Assembly: GCF_007655005.1 (NCBI RefSeq)
Contig: NZ_SZVW01000005.1
Location: 62,001-126,000, forward strand
DNA length: 64,000 nucleotides
Direction of reading: 5' to 3'
From: Streptomyces tibetensis
Lineage (GTDB): Bacteria; Actinomycetota; Actinomycetes; Streptomycetales; Streptomycetaceae
Program-made: the position numbers and the translations under genes
Shown here: positions 41,801-49,486 of the stretch, piece by piece
How positions within the stretch are numbered: position 1 is the first letter of the stretch
Layout: the number at the start of each line of letters is the position of its first letter
The notes under the pieces: model-generated
The model's input: only the letters and a program-made list of their open reading frames with translations
What the model was told of the DNA's origin: nothing
Databases searched by the model: none

Positions 41801-42432
41801 ACAAGACCTATCTGCTCGCCCAGGAACGGGAGATGCTCGGTCTGTACGTCTCCGACCACCCGCTGTTCGGGCTGGAGCACATCCTGTCCGACAAGGCGGA
41901 CGCGGGCATCTCCCAGTTGACCGGCGGTGACTATTCCGACGGCTCCGTGGTCACCATCGGCGGCATCATCTCCGGCCTGCAGCGCAAGATGACCAAGCAG
42001 GGCAACGCCTGGGCCATCGCCACCGTCGAGGACCTCGCCGGTTCGATCGAGTGCATGTTCTTCCCCGCGACCTACCAGCTCGTCTCGACGCAACTCGTCG
42101 AGGACGCCGTGGTGTTCGTCAAGGGCCGCCTCGACAAGCGCGAGGACATCCCCCGGCTGGTCGCGATGGAGCTGATGATCCCGGACCTGTCGAACGCGGG
42201 CACCAACGCACCCGTGGTCCTCACCATCCCGGCCACCCGGGTCACCCCACCGCTGGTCAGCCGCCTCGGCGAGGTCCTCAGCCACCACAAGGGCGACAGC
42301 GAGGTCCGGATCAAGCTCCAGGGGCCGACCAAGACGACCGTGCTGCGGCTGGACCGGCACCGGGTGAAGCCGGATCCGGCGCTCTTCGGCGACCTGAAGG
42401 TGCTGCTCGGACCGTCCTGCCTGGCCGGGTGA
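38893..42432 (+). CDS. dnaE: DNA polymerase III alpha subunit
   Basis: Replicative polymerase, 1179 residues, DnaE1 type. Order: PHP domain (HLHVHTQYSLLDGAA, residue 8 on), palm with catalytic Asp triad (MPD417-V-D419-I-D421), GRGSAAGSIVAYALG, fingers, helix-hairpin-helix (about 850-920) and OB fold (VTIGGIISGLQRKMTKQGN, about 1020). GTG 38893 has GGAGG upstream and begins the PHP domain; the frame opens to 38809 but lacks support. A strong terminator follows. Confidence 0.96.
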   Translation: MSKPPFTHLHVHTQYSLLDGAARLKDMFNACNEMGMTHIAMSDHGNLHGAYDFFHTAQKAGVTPIIGIEAYVAPESRRNKRKIQWGQPHQKRDDVSGSGGYTHKTMWAVNSTGLHNLFRLSSDAYAEGWLQKWPRMDKETIAQWSEGIVASTGCPSGEVQTRLRLGHFDEALKAAADYQDIFGKDRYFLELMDHGIEIEHRVRDGLLEIGKKLGIPPLVTNDSHYTYAHEASAHDALLCIQTGKNLSDPDRFRFDGTGYYLKSTDEMYAIDSSDAWQEGCANTRLIAEMVDTTGMFQKRDLMPKFDIPEGYTEVSWFREETLRGMNRRFPDGIPDDRMKQVEYEMDTIISMGFPGYFLVVADFIMWAKKQGIAVGPGRGSAAGSIVAYALGITDLDPIPHGLIFERFLNPERISMPDVDIDFDERRRVEVIRYVTEKYGADKVAMIGTYGTIKAKNAIKDSARVLGYPYAMGDRLTKAMPADVLGKGINLDGITNPEHPRYSEAGEIRAMYENEPDVKKVIDTAKGVEGLVRQMGVHAAGVIMSSETITDHVPVWVRHTDKVTITQWDYPSCESLGLLKMDFLGLRNLTIMDDAVKMVKSNKGVDIDLLSLPLDDPTTFELLQRGDTLGVFQFDGGPMRSLLRLMKPDNFEDISAVSALYRPGPMGMNSHTNYALRKNGQQDITPIHPELEEPLREVLDVTHGLIVYQEQVQKAAQIIAGYSLGEADILRRVMGKKKPEELAKNFVLFQAGARKKGFSDEAIQALWDVLVPFAGYAFNKAHSAAYGLVSYWTAYLKANHPAEYMAALLTSVKDDKDKSAVYLNECRRMGIKVLPPDVNESMSNFAAQGDDVILFGLSAVRNVGTNVVESIIRCRTSKGKYVSFPDYLDKVEAVVCNKRTTESLIKAGAFDAMGHTRKGLTAHYEPMIDNVVAVKRKEAEGQFDLFGGMGEAETSEPGFGLDVEFSPDEWDKTYLLAQEREMLGLYVSDHPLFGLEHILSDKADAGISQLTGGDYSDGSVVTIGGIISGLQRKMTKQGNAWAIATVEDLAGSIECMFFPATYQLVSTQLVEDAVVFVKGRLDKREDIPRLVAMELMIPDLSNAGTNAPVVLTIPATRVTPPLVSRLGEVLSHHKGDSEVRIKLQGPTKTTVLRLDRHRVKPDPALFGDLKVLLGPSCLAG

Positions 42433-42452
42433 GGCAGGGATCTTGACGCGTT

Positions 42453-42486
42453 CGAGGGGCGTACCCGGCATCGGGTACGCCCCTCG
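42453..42486. terminator. Terminator after dnaE
   Basis: CGAGGGGCGTACCCG (42453-42467) pairs perfectly with 42472-42486, loop GCAT. It lies 20 bases after dnaE and also 45 bases past the stop of the small minus-strand gene. Confidence 0.9.
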
Positions 42487-42530
42487 TGCGTGTGCGTGGT
42501 GCGTGGGCTCAACAGCCCGTCACGCAGACG

Positions 42531-42695
42531 TCAGTTGTGGCCGAAGCTGCGCTTTCGCTTGGCCGACGCCATCTCGCCGGGCGTCGCCTCGACCTCGGGC
42601 TGGGGCTCCGTCTGCGAGGCGGGGCTGCGGTCGGCCCGCTGGCCACGCTCGGTGGGACGCTGCTGCTTACGGTCACGGTTCTTGTTCTTGGCCAT
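42531..42695 (-). CDS. Small basic protein (54 residues), function unknown
   Basis: Starts MAKNKNRDRKQQRPTERGQR and ends MASAKRKRSFGHN; 54 residues, strongly basic at both ends with an acidic middle. The ATG (42693-42695) has AGGAGGCATCACC upstream, an excellent ribosome-binding site. Similar short MAKNKNRD-type proteins are common in streptomycetes, so it is very likely real. The composition suggests nucleic-acid or ribosome contact. It is convergent with dnaE and shares its terminator. Confidence 0.8.
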   Translation of the reverse strand: MAKNKNRDRKQQRPTERGQRADRSPASQTEPQPEVEATPGEMASAKRKRSFGHN

Positions 42696-42916
42696 GGTGA
42701 TGCCTCCTGTGGGGGACTAGGGGCCAGGGCCGGGACCAGATTCACACAGGCCGACAACGATCGCATGTCGGACAATTACCGTGCGTGACAGGGGTGGTCG
42801 GAGCGGGAGCGCCCGAAACGCCACGCCGAAGATCGAGTTCCGGCCGTTAACCTCCGCGCCGTCGGGCAGACTCGAAGCGAGCCCGAAGCAAACCTCCTGG
42901 GAAGAGGGTGAGTCGC

Positions 42917-44128
42917 GTGGACCGCTGCATCGTCCTGGTGGACGCTGGATATCTGCTGGGAGCCGCGGCGAGTCTCCTCGCCGGGGAGCCCTCGCGGTCC
43001 CGCATCACCGTCGACCACACTGCCCTCATCCAGGGGCTGCGTGAGCGCGCCGAGTCCGACACCCAGCAGCCGCTGCTGCGGATCTACTGGTTCGACGGCG
43101 CCCCCGACCGTGTCCCGCAGCCCGAGCACCGCAGGCTGCGCGTGATGCCCCGGGTCACCGTCCGGCTCGGCGCCCTGACCCGCAGCGACGGCCGCTGGGC
43201 GCAGAAGGGCGTGGACGCGGCGATGCACGCCGAGCTCACCGAGCTGGCGCGCAACCGCGCCTGCTCCGACGTCGTCCTCGTCACCGGCGACGGCGATCTG
43301 CTGCCCGGCATGATGGCCGCCAAGGAGCACGGCGTCGCCGTCCACCTGTGGGCCGTCCAGGCCGCCGACGGCGACTACAACCAGTCCGAGGACCTCGTCG
43401 CCGAGGCCGACGAGCGGCGCGTCCTGGACCGTACGTGGATCACCAAGGCCGTCCGTGCCAAGGACTTCACCGGGGTGTGCGCGCCGCAGCCCGCGCCCCG
43501 GCCCGAGATCGCCGCCATCCTCTCCGCGCCGCTGCCCGAATCCGCGCTCGGCGCCGCGACCGACCGGTCCGCCCCACAGCCCCGGCACCAGGAGGCCGGC
43601 GCCGGGCAGAACGGCACCGAGGAGCGGCCGCCCGCCCCCAAAGGCGTTCCCACGCCCAAAGACCTGGCCGCCCTGCGCGCCCCCGGCGCCCAGCCCGCCC
43701 AGCACCCCACCTCCGCCACCCTCCGGTGGTCCTCCGACAAGGGCTGGGTCGACCGGCCCACGGCCGAGCCCCCCGAGGCCGCCTCGATGCCGACGCTCGC
43801 CCAGCTGACCACGGCCGAGCAGCGCTGGGCCGACCGCGAGGAGGACATCACCACCGTCGGCGGTGACCCCTTCGAGGTGGGGCAGGTCTTCGCCCGGCGC
43901 TGGGTGGAGCGCCTCGGCGACCAGACCCACCTGCCGAAACTGTCCGGGATGTACCCGCGCATCCCGCACCGCGTCGACGGGGAGCTGCTGCGCTACGCGG
44001 CCCGCTTCGGCCTGCTCGCCCACAAGGACGACCAGATCGACGAGCGGGACCGGTACGCCATCCGGGCCGGTTTCTGGCGGGAGATCAGCGTGCGCACGGG
44101 CGTGGAGCACCCGCCCGTCGAGGCCTGA
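42917..44128 (+). CDS. NYN (PIN-like) domain protein
   Basis: A 403-residue protein. The N-terminal NYN domain has IVLVDAGYLLGAA (about 4), QKGVDAAMHAELTELA (about 95) and VVLVTGDGDLLPGM (about 120), which supply the acidic metal-binding residues of PIN-like ribonucleases. A Pro/Ala-rich linker (about 195-275) leads to a folded C-terminal region (about 290-400) that I do not recognise. Probably acts on RNA. GTG 42917 has AGAGGGTGAG upstream; GTG 42908 is an alternative. Confidence 0.85.
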   Translation: MDRCIVLVDAGYLLGAAASLLAGEPSRSRITVDHTALIQGLRERAESDTQQPLLRIYWFDGAPDRVPQPEHRRLRVMPRVTVRLGALTRSDGRWAQKGVDAAMHAELTELARNRACSDVVLVTGDGDLLPGMMAAKEHGVAVHLWAVQAADGDYNQSEDLVAEADERRVLDRTWITKAVRAKDFTGVCAPQPAPRPEIAAILSAPLPESALGAATDRSAPQPRHQEAGAGQNGTEERPPAPKGVPTPKDLAALRAPGAQPAQHPTSATLRWSSDKGWVDRPTAEPPEAASMPTLAQLTTAEQRWADREEDITTVGGDPFEVGQVFARRWVERLGDQTHLPKLSGMYPRIPHRVDGELLRYAARFGLLAHKDDQIDERDRYAIRAGFWREISVRTGVEHPPVEA

Positions 44129-44206
44129 GTTCTTTGCCGACGGATTTCCCGGTATGGACCGACCCGAGAGCGGACCGGGGTCGCCGACCCCGTAGTCTCG
44201 TCCCTT

Positions 44207-45226
44207 GTGAGTAAGCGCGCGGCACAGGCATTTCGGCACGATGGTGACGTCGTGTGCGCGGTGCGCGGGCTGACCAAGACCTATCCGGCGGTCCGGGGCC
44301 GGCGCGGCACTCCCGCGGCGCCCGAGGTCCGGGCCACGGACGACGTGACGCTGGACATCCGCCGCGGCGAGATCTTCGGTCTGCTCGGTCCGAACGGCGC
44401 CGGCAAGTCCACCCTCGTGCGCCAGCTGACCGGGCTGATGCGACCCGACCGCGGCAGTGTGGAGATCCTCGGCCACGACATCGTGCGCCACCCCGAGCGG
44501 GCGGCGCGGATCCTCGCCTACCTCGGGCAGGAGTCGACCGCCCTCGACGAGCTGACCGTGTCGCTCGCCGCCGAGACCACCGGGCGGCTGCGCGGCCTGG
44601 ACGTGCGGCAGGCGCGGGCCGAGCGGGACGCCGTCCTGGACGAGCTGGGCCTCGCGCCGCTCGCCGGGCGGCCGCTGAAGAAGCTCTCCGGGGGCCAGCG
44701 ACGTCTGGCGTGCTTCGCGGCGGCCCTGGTGGGGGAGCGGCCGCTGCTGGTGCTCGACGAGCCGACCACCGGCATGGACCCGGTGGCGCGGCGGGCCGTG
44801 TGGTCCGCCGTCGACCGGCGCAGGGCCGAGCGCGGGACGACCGTGCTGCTCGTGACGCACAACGTCATCGAGGCGGAGACGGTGCTGGACCGGGTGGCCG
44901 TCCTCGACCGGGGGCGGGTGATCGCCTGCGACACGCCCGCCGGGCTCAAGGAGCAGGTCGCCGGAGAGGTGCGCGTCGACCTGGTGTGGCGGGACGCGGC
45001 TCCGCTGCACGTACCCGAGGTGGCCGCGCTGAAGGACCGTGTCGTGGAGTCGGGCCGCCGCTGGACGCTCCGGCTCGGGCCCGAGGAGGCCCGGGCGGTC
45101 GTCGCGACCGTCACCGGCGGGGCCGCCTTCGCCGCTCTGGACGACTTCACCCTGGCCACGCCGAGCCTGGAGGACGTGTACCTCGCCCTCGGCGGTGCCG
45201 TGCAGCAAGGGCTGGTGAAGGTGTGA
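44207..45226 (+). CDS. ABC transporter ATP-binding protein
   Basis: A 339-residue ATPase of the DrrA/CcmA-like export group: Walker A GPNGAGKST (about 62), signature LSGGQRR (about 161), Walker B LLVLDEPTTGMDP (about 183), switch His in LLVTHN. A C-terminal extension of about 90 residues is usual in this group. It pairs with the permease downstream. TAGTCT eight bases before the GTG suggests a leaderless start. The substrate is unknown. Confidence 0.92.
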   Translation: MSKRAAQAFRHDGDVVCAVRGLTKTYPAVRGRRGTPAAPEVRATDDVTLDIRRGEIFGLLGPNGAGKSTLVRQLTGLMRPDRGSVEILGHDIVRHPERAARILAYLGQESTALDELTVSLAAETTGRLRGLDVRQARAERDAVLDELGLAPLAGRPLKKLSGGQRRLACFAAALVGERPLLVLDEPTTGMDPVARRAVWSAVDRRRAERGTTVLLVTHNVIEAETVLDRVAVLDRGRVIACDTPAGLKEQVAGEVRVDLVWRDAAPLHVPEVAALKDRVVESGRRWTLRLGPEEARAVVATVTGGAAFAALDDFTLATPSLEDVYLALGGAVQQGLVKV

Positions 45227-45333
45227 GTACCAGGGTGCCGGACGCGCGGGCCGTGAGCACACCGGCCGCCGGATCCGTACCGAACAGGCGACTGCAGCAG
45301 TGGACCCGAGCGAAGGGGAGCAGCGCGACGTGA
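45223..45333 (+). CDS. Possible 36-residue micro-ORF between ABC subunits
   Basis: A frame opening with GTG (45223-45225) overlaps the ATPase stop and ends with a TGA (45331-45333) that overlaps the permease GTG at 45330. It would bridge the 103-base gap by coupled translation. The sequence (VSTRVPDARAVSTPAAGSVP...) is not recognised and looks low-complexity, so it may be fortuitous. Confidence 0.3.
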   Translation: MSTRVPDARAVSTPAAGSVPNRRLQQWTRAKGSSAT

Positions 45334-46151
45334 GTGTCGTACCCGCCGATGTCCTGCCGGGCAGTGCCCTGGCCGCTGAGAGGCCCGCCGCGGGCGCGGC
45401 CGAGCTCGGGCCCCGGGCGCGGCTGTGGCCGTCGCTGGCTGCCGTGTACCGGGCCCAGCTGTCCAGGGCGAGGGTGGCACGGATCCCGCTGCTGTTCGTG
45501 GCGACCTTCCAGTCGGTCGGGATCATGATCCTGATGCGCGGGGTCGTGGACGACGGGGCGGAGGCACAGGCCGTCGTCGCGGGGGCGTCGGTCCTGGTGG
45601 TCGCCTTCGTCGCGCTGAACCTGCTCGCGCAGTACTTCGGGCAGCTGCGGGCCAGTGGCGGTCTCGACCACTACGCGACGCTGCCCGTGCCGCCGGCGGC
45701 GGTGGTGCTGGGCGCGGCCGGCGCGTACGCGTCGTTCACCGTGCCCGGGACCGTCGTGACCGCGCTGTTCGGCTGTGTGCTGTTCGGGCTGCCGATGGCC
45801 CATCTGTGGGTCCTCATGGCCGTGATCCCGCTCGCGGGCGCCGCTCTCGCCGGCCTCGGCGCGGCGCTGGGGCTGCTCGCGCCCCGGCCGGAACTGGCCA
45901 CGCTGCTCGGGCAGCTGGGCATGTCGGCGGCGCTGCTGCTGGGTGTGCTGCCGGCGGACCGGATGCCGGAGGTCGTGCGCTTCGCGCGGGACCTGCTGCC
46001 GTCGACGTACGGCGTGGAGGCCTTCGCGCGCACGTTCGGGCCGCATCCCGACTGGGCCTTCGTGCTCGGGGACCTCGCGGTGTGCGGGGCCGTGGGCGTC
46101 GTCTCGCTGGCCGTGGCGACCTGGGCGTACCGCCGGGCGGCCGTCCGTTGA
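45330..46151 (+). CDS. ABC-2 type transporter permease
   Basis: A 273-residue membrane protein with six hydrophobic segments after a soluble start of ~45 residues, as in ABC-2 exporters. GTG 45330 has AAGGGGAG upstream and is preferred over the frame-open GTG at 45300. It follows its ATPase and forms an exporter of unknown substrate. Confidence 0.85.
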   Translation: MSVVPADVLPGSALAAERPAAGAAELGPRARLWPSLAAVYRAQLSRARVARIPLLFVATFQSVGIMILMRGVVDDGAEAQAVVAGASVLVVAFVALNLLAQYFGQLRASGGLDHYATLPVPPAAVVLGAAGAYASFTVPGTVVTALFGCVLFGLPMAHLWVLMAVIPLAGAALAGLGAALGLLAPRPELATLLGQLGMSAALLLGVLPADRMPEVVRFARDLLPSTYGVEAFARTFGPHPDWAFVLGDLAVCGAVGVVSLAVATWAYRRAAVR

Positions 46152-46207
46152 GCGCGCAGCGGTCGTCCGGTGACGCGGCACACAGGCGGGCCTGGCACGA
46201 TGGCAGG

Positions 46208-46906
46208 GTGACCGCACCACTGACTCCGCCCCCGCCGCCGCATGGACACTCCGCACAGGGTTCGTGGCAGCCGCCGGACGCCGGTCCCGTGGCGCCCGGA
46301 TCCCAGCACGCCGAGTACGCCGGCCCCGGCTGGTACGGACAGGACGGCCCCGGGATGAAGACGGAACTGCGGGAGTCCGCGGTGATCGCCCTGGCCGTGG
46401 CGCTCGGCGGGGTGCTGCTCGGAGCGCTGTGGTGGTGGCTCGCGCCGCACGTGCCGCTGGTCGGCGACGTGGTGGAGAAGAACTGGGTCGTCTTCCTCAA
46501 GGACACCGAGGGGGAGCAGGCGATCGGCGTCGACGGCACGTTCACGCTGCTCGGGCTGGTATTCGGGGCGGTCAGCGCGGTGGTCGTCTTCCTGCTGCGG
46601 CGGCGCGGGGGCGTGCCGCTGGTGGTGGGGCTGGCCCTGGGAGGGCTGCTCGGATCGCTGCTTGCCTGGCGGCTCGGCGTGTGGCTCGGTCCCGCCGAGG
46701 ACGTGATCGCGCACGCGCGGGAAGTCGGGCGGGGCGTGACCTTCGACGCGCCGCTGAAGCTGGGTGCGAAGGGCGCGTTGCTGGCCTGGCCGCTGGCCGC
46801 ACTGGTGCTCCACCTCGGGCTCATGGCGCTGTTCGGGCCCCGCGACCCGGAGCCGGAGTTCCCGTCCGGGCCGTATCCGGAACCGCCGACCGGCAACGAG
46901 CGATAG
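46208..46906 (+). CDS. DUF2567-like membrane protein
   Basis: A 232-residue protein: a Pro-rich cytoplasmic N-terminus (about 1-50), then four hydrophobic segments (about 60-80, 115-130, 140-158 and 195-215) and a Pro-rich tail. It resembles the actinobacterial DUF2567 group; the role is unknown. GTG 46208 follows CACGAT by six bases. The much longer upstream frame overlaps the permease and is not coding. Confidence 0.7.
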   Translation: MTAPLTPPPPPHGHSAQGSWQPPDAGPVAPGSQHAEYAGPGWYGQDGPGMKTELRESAVIALAVALGGVLLGALWWWLAPHVPLVGDVVEKNWVVFLKDTEGEQAIGVDGTFTLLGLVFGAVSAVVVFLLRRRGGVPLVVGLALGGLLGSLLAWRLGVWLGPAEDVIAHAREVGRGVTFDAPLKLGAKGALLAWPLAALVLHLGLMALFGPRDPEPEFPSGPYPEPPTGNER

Positions 46907-46909
46907 TCG

Positions 46910-46944
46910 CAGCCAACCGACCGGTACACCCAGCCAACCGACCG
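46910..46944 (+). repeat. 21-bp direct repeat after the DUF2567-like gene
   Basis: CAGCCAACCGACCG occurs at 46910-46923 and 46931-46944, starting four bases after the stop codon. Confidence 0.7.
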
Positions 46945-46953
46945 ATAGAGGCA

Positions 46954-47012
46954 GCCGACAGGCACCGGGGCCGGCCGCCGCTGCGGCTAGTGGGTGCCGG
47001 GGGCCTGTCGGC
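46954..47012. terminator. Long inverted repeat between convergent genes
   Basis: GCCGACAGGC (46954-46963) pairs with GCCTGTCGGC (47003-47012), and a second pairing GGCACC/GGTGCC lies inside. It lies between convergent DUF2567-like and YbaK genes. A terminator role is likely. Confidence 0.6.
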
Positions 47013-47064
47013 GGCGGTCGTCGGGACGCCCCCGAGCGCCGATGGACGCCGCCACCGCCCGCCG

Positions 47065-47562
47065 CTACCGGCCGATAGGGGCCAGAACCGCCTCGGTCAG
47101 CTTCTGCAGGTCCTCCGGGGTGAGTTCGACCTCCAGGCCCCTCCTGCCCGCCGACACGCAGATCGTCGCGTGTGCCGACGCCGAGGCGTCGAGGACCGTC
47201 GGCAGCTTCTTGCGCTGGCCCAGCGGGGAGATGCCGCCGCGGACGTAGCCCGTCGTGCGCTCCGCCAGCGCCGGGTCGGCCATCGCCGCGCGCTTGCCGC
47301 CCACGGCCGCTGCCAGGGCCTTCAGGTCCAGTTGACCCGCCACCGGGACCACCGCGACCGTCAGGGTGCCGTCCACGTCCGCGACCAGGGTCTTGAAGAC
47401 GCGGTCGGGGGAGACGCCCATGGCCTCGGCCGCCTCCTCGCCGTAGGAGGGGTGCGCGGGGTCGTGGTCGTAGGAGTGGACCGTGTAGGCCGCTCCCGCC
47501 GCCGTGAGGGCCACCGTCGCCGGAGTGCCGCCCGGCTGCTGCTTCTTCGACTTCTTCGCCAT
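47065..47562 (-). CDS. ybaK: Cys-tRNA(Pro)/Cys-tRNA(Cys) deacylase YbaK family
   Basis: A 165-residue free-standing editing protein that hydrolyses mischarged Cys-tRNA(Pro). Motifs: VFKTLVADVDG, VPVAGQLDLKALAAAVGGKRAAMA (with the conserved Lys), and YVRGGISPLGQRKKLP. ATG start MAKKSKKQQPGG. It lies 11 bases after the stop of the LON-domain gene, so the two are probably an operon. Confidence 0.92.
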   Translation of the reverse strand: MAKKSKKQQPGGTPATVALTAAGAAYTVHSYDHDPAHPSYGEEAAEAMGVSPDRVFKTLVADVDGTLTVAVVPVAGQLDLKALAAAVGGKRAAMADPALAERTTGYVRGGISPLGQRKKLPTVLDASASAHATICVSAGRRGLEVELTPEDLQKLTEAVLAPIGR

Positions 47563-47572
47563 GCCGATCCGC

Positions 47573-48313
47573 TCAGTTGAGGCTCATCGGGCCGCGCGTC
47601 AGCTCCGACGCCGGCAACGACGGCAGATTACGGATGATCGCCGTCTCGGAGCGAAGGAGTTTCAGCTCGTCGCGCAGGCGGGACGCGGTGTCCGGGGACT
47701 GGAGCAGGCGCTGTTTGGTCGGGGTGTCCAGCATCATGGCGGCCGCCACGAGGTACGACACCACGCCCGGCTCGTCCGGCAGTTCGGCCCCCGTCGCCAG
47801 GGACCTCTCCCGCGCCCCGGCCAGCCGCTTCTGGTACTGGCGGAAGGACCGCAGCACCCCCTCCGCCAGGGGCGCGGCCTCGTCGCCCGGTTCCTCTTCC
47901 AGCGGCTCCAGCTCGGCCGTCAGGAAGGGCCCGGACGCCTCGACCGACAGCAGCTTCACCCGGGTCGTGCCGGTCGCCAGCACCTCGAAGGAACCGTCGG
48001 TGCGCTCCCGGATCGTGGCCGCGTCCGCGATACAGCCCACCTTGTGGAACGCCTTCACCGGGTCCGTGCCGAAACCGGCCGTCGGTCCCAGCTCGGGCAC
48101 GGCCGTCGGATCGGGCATGCCGGGGGCGCTCGGGGCCACCTCGTGGCCGTCGCGGATCGCCACGACGGCGAACCGGCGCGGCTCGTCCTCAGGCGTCTTC
48201 AGCAGCTCGCGCATCATGGCGCGATACCGCTCCTCGAAGACGTTGAGCGGGAGCACGAGCCCCGGGAACAGCACCGAGTTCAGGGGGAAGAGGGGGAGCC
48301 GGACGGTGGTCAC
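47573..48313 (-). CDS. LON peptidase substrate-binding domain protein
   Basis: A 246-residue protein made of the Lon N-terminal domain alone: LPLFPLNSVLFPGLVLPLNVFEERYR at the start, then a helical C-terminal half. No ATPase or protease part, so it is not a Lon protease. The role is unclear, perhaps protein binding. It starts 12 bases after the stop of the upstream minus-strand gene. Confidence 0.92.
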   Translation of the reverse strand: MTTVRLPLFPLNSVLFPGLVLPLNVFEERYRAMMRELLKTPEDEPRRFAVVAIRDGHEVAPSAPGMPDPTAVPELGPTAGFGTDPVKAFHKVGCIADAATIRERTDGSFEVLATGTTRVKLLSVEASGPFLTAELEPLEEEPGDEAAPLAEGVLRSFRQYQKRLAGARERSLATGAELPDEPGVVSYLVAAAMMLDTPTKQRLLQSPDTASRLRDELKLLRSETAIIRNLPSLPASELTRGPMSLN

Positions 48314-48324
48314 GACGCAAAAGC

Positions 48325-49383
48325 CTAATGGTCGCCGGGACGGACGCGTCCGCCCCGTTCACTCCGTGGATGCCCGGACCGGCTTCCGGCCGCCCCTGCC
48401 GCCCCGGCCAGGATGTCCTCGCGCAACCGCAGGAAGTGACCGAGCGGGTCGTCCGACACCTGGTCCCACGGGAAGGAGGTGGCGTACGGGCCGTTCAGGC
48501 GCAGCTGCTCGGCGGCGTCGGGCCAGCGCTCCAGGCCCGCCAGGACGAAGATCAGCAGATTCCGCATGCGGGCCGGCCAGGGGTCGGCCGCAGGCAGCAG
48601 CGGGGACAGCGCGATCGCCCGGTCGGCCGCCCCGTCCAGTCGCTCGCGCGGCACCTCGGGCCCGCACCGGTCGGTGAGGTAGCCGAAGGCCGCCCGCAGC
48701 GGCAGGGCCTGGACGAGCGTGTCGGCGGGCGCGTCCTGGGCGGCCCGGTCGGCGAAGTCGAAGCACTCGTGGTGCGAGCCGTGCCAGTAGGTGGCCAGGT
48801 AGCGCAGGGCCGCCACATGGCAGCCGTAGTGGTGCGGGGCACGGCGTACGGCCGCCGCCCACAGCTCCTCGAAGTACGTGTGCCCGGCCTGTGCGCCCCG
48901 GGCGTGGTCGAGTGCGAGCCGCCAGGGCACGGGGTCCCGCTGGTCGCCCCGGGCGGCCGCCGTGATCAGCGGGCTCACCTCGCGCAGCAGCTCGGCCCGG
49001 GCCGGTGACCGCCAGGCCCGGTCCACCGCCAGCTGGGCCCCGACCAGCAGTGCGTCGGGATCCTGCGGGGCGATGGCGAGCCAGGCGTCCAGCCACTCCG
49101 GCCGCGAGTGGGCGAACGCGGCCAGCCGGGTCACGTACCGGTCGCGCCGCTCCCACTCGGCGGACGTGCGGGTGGCGAAGAGCAGGGTCGCGGCCGGCCC
49201 GTGCTCGCCCCGGGCGGCGGCGACCAGCGCCGGACTCAGCCGGGCGTCGGGCGCGTCGAGCAGCACCTCGTCGTCGGCGCACGGCTCGCCGACGAGGTGG
49301 GGGGAGGTCCTTGCCATCCGGCTCGCGCGGATGAACGGCAGCTGCATTGCCATGGTGCCGACCATTGAAAGTCGGCTGGTCAT
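48325..49383 (-). CDS. Hypothetical protein, helical repeat type
   Basis: About 352 residues, rich in Ala, Arg and Leu, with a regular helix-helix pattern and TPR-like spacing (for example around 120-330); the family is conserved in streptomycetes but I cannot name a function. ATG 49383 is chosen, but other in-frame ATGs lie 18-33 bases downstream and the frame is open to 49476. It leads the LON-domain and ybaK genes. Confidence 0.7.
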   Translation of the reverse strand: MTSRLSMVGTMAMQLPFIRASRMARTSPHLVGEPCADDEVLLDAPDARLSPALVAAARGEHGPAATLLFATRTSAEWERRDRYVTRLAAFAHSRPEWLDAWLAIAPQDPDALLVGAQLAVDRAWRSPARAELLREVSPLITAAARGDQRDPVPWRLALDHARGAQAGHTYFEELWAAAVRRAPHHYGCHVAALRYLATYWHGSHHECFDFADRAAQDAPADTLVQALPLRAAFGYLTDRCGPEVPRERLDGAADRAIALSPLLPAADPWPARMRNLLIFVLAGLERWPDAAEQLRLNGPYATSFPWDQVSDDPLGHFLRLREDILAGAAGAAGSRSGHPRSERGGRVRPGDH

Positions 49384-49454
49384 GACGGCGCCAGAGACTT
49401 CATGGAACCTACGGAAAGTTGTACATCTGATGGTCAAGAGAGCGTAAAACCGGG

Positions 49455-49470
49455 ACAGTTCAATAACTGT
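49455..49470. promoter_or_regulatory. ACAGTT-N4-AACTGT inverted repeat
   Basis: A perfect 6-bp inverted repeat in the AT-richer gap upstream of the 48325-49383 gene. On the minus strand TTGACC near 49436 and TAGGTT near 49412 lie between it and the gene, so it may be an operator. Confidence 0.35.
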
Positions 49471-49486
49471 GGTCACACCAGCACCA

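Noticed and set aside
38788-42471. 1227-codon minus-strand and 1141-codon plus-strand frames over dnaE
   Set aside because: DnaE motifs are complete in the chosen frame; the others are compositional shadows.
42509-42775. 88-codon minus-strand frame after dnaE
   Set aside because: It has no ribosome site and overlaps, in another frame, the 54-codon gene that has an excellent one.
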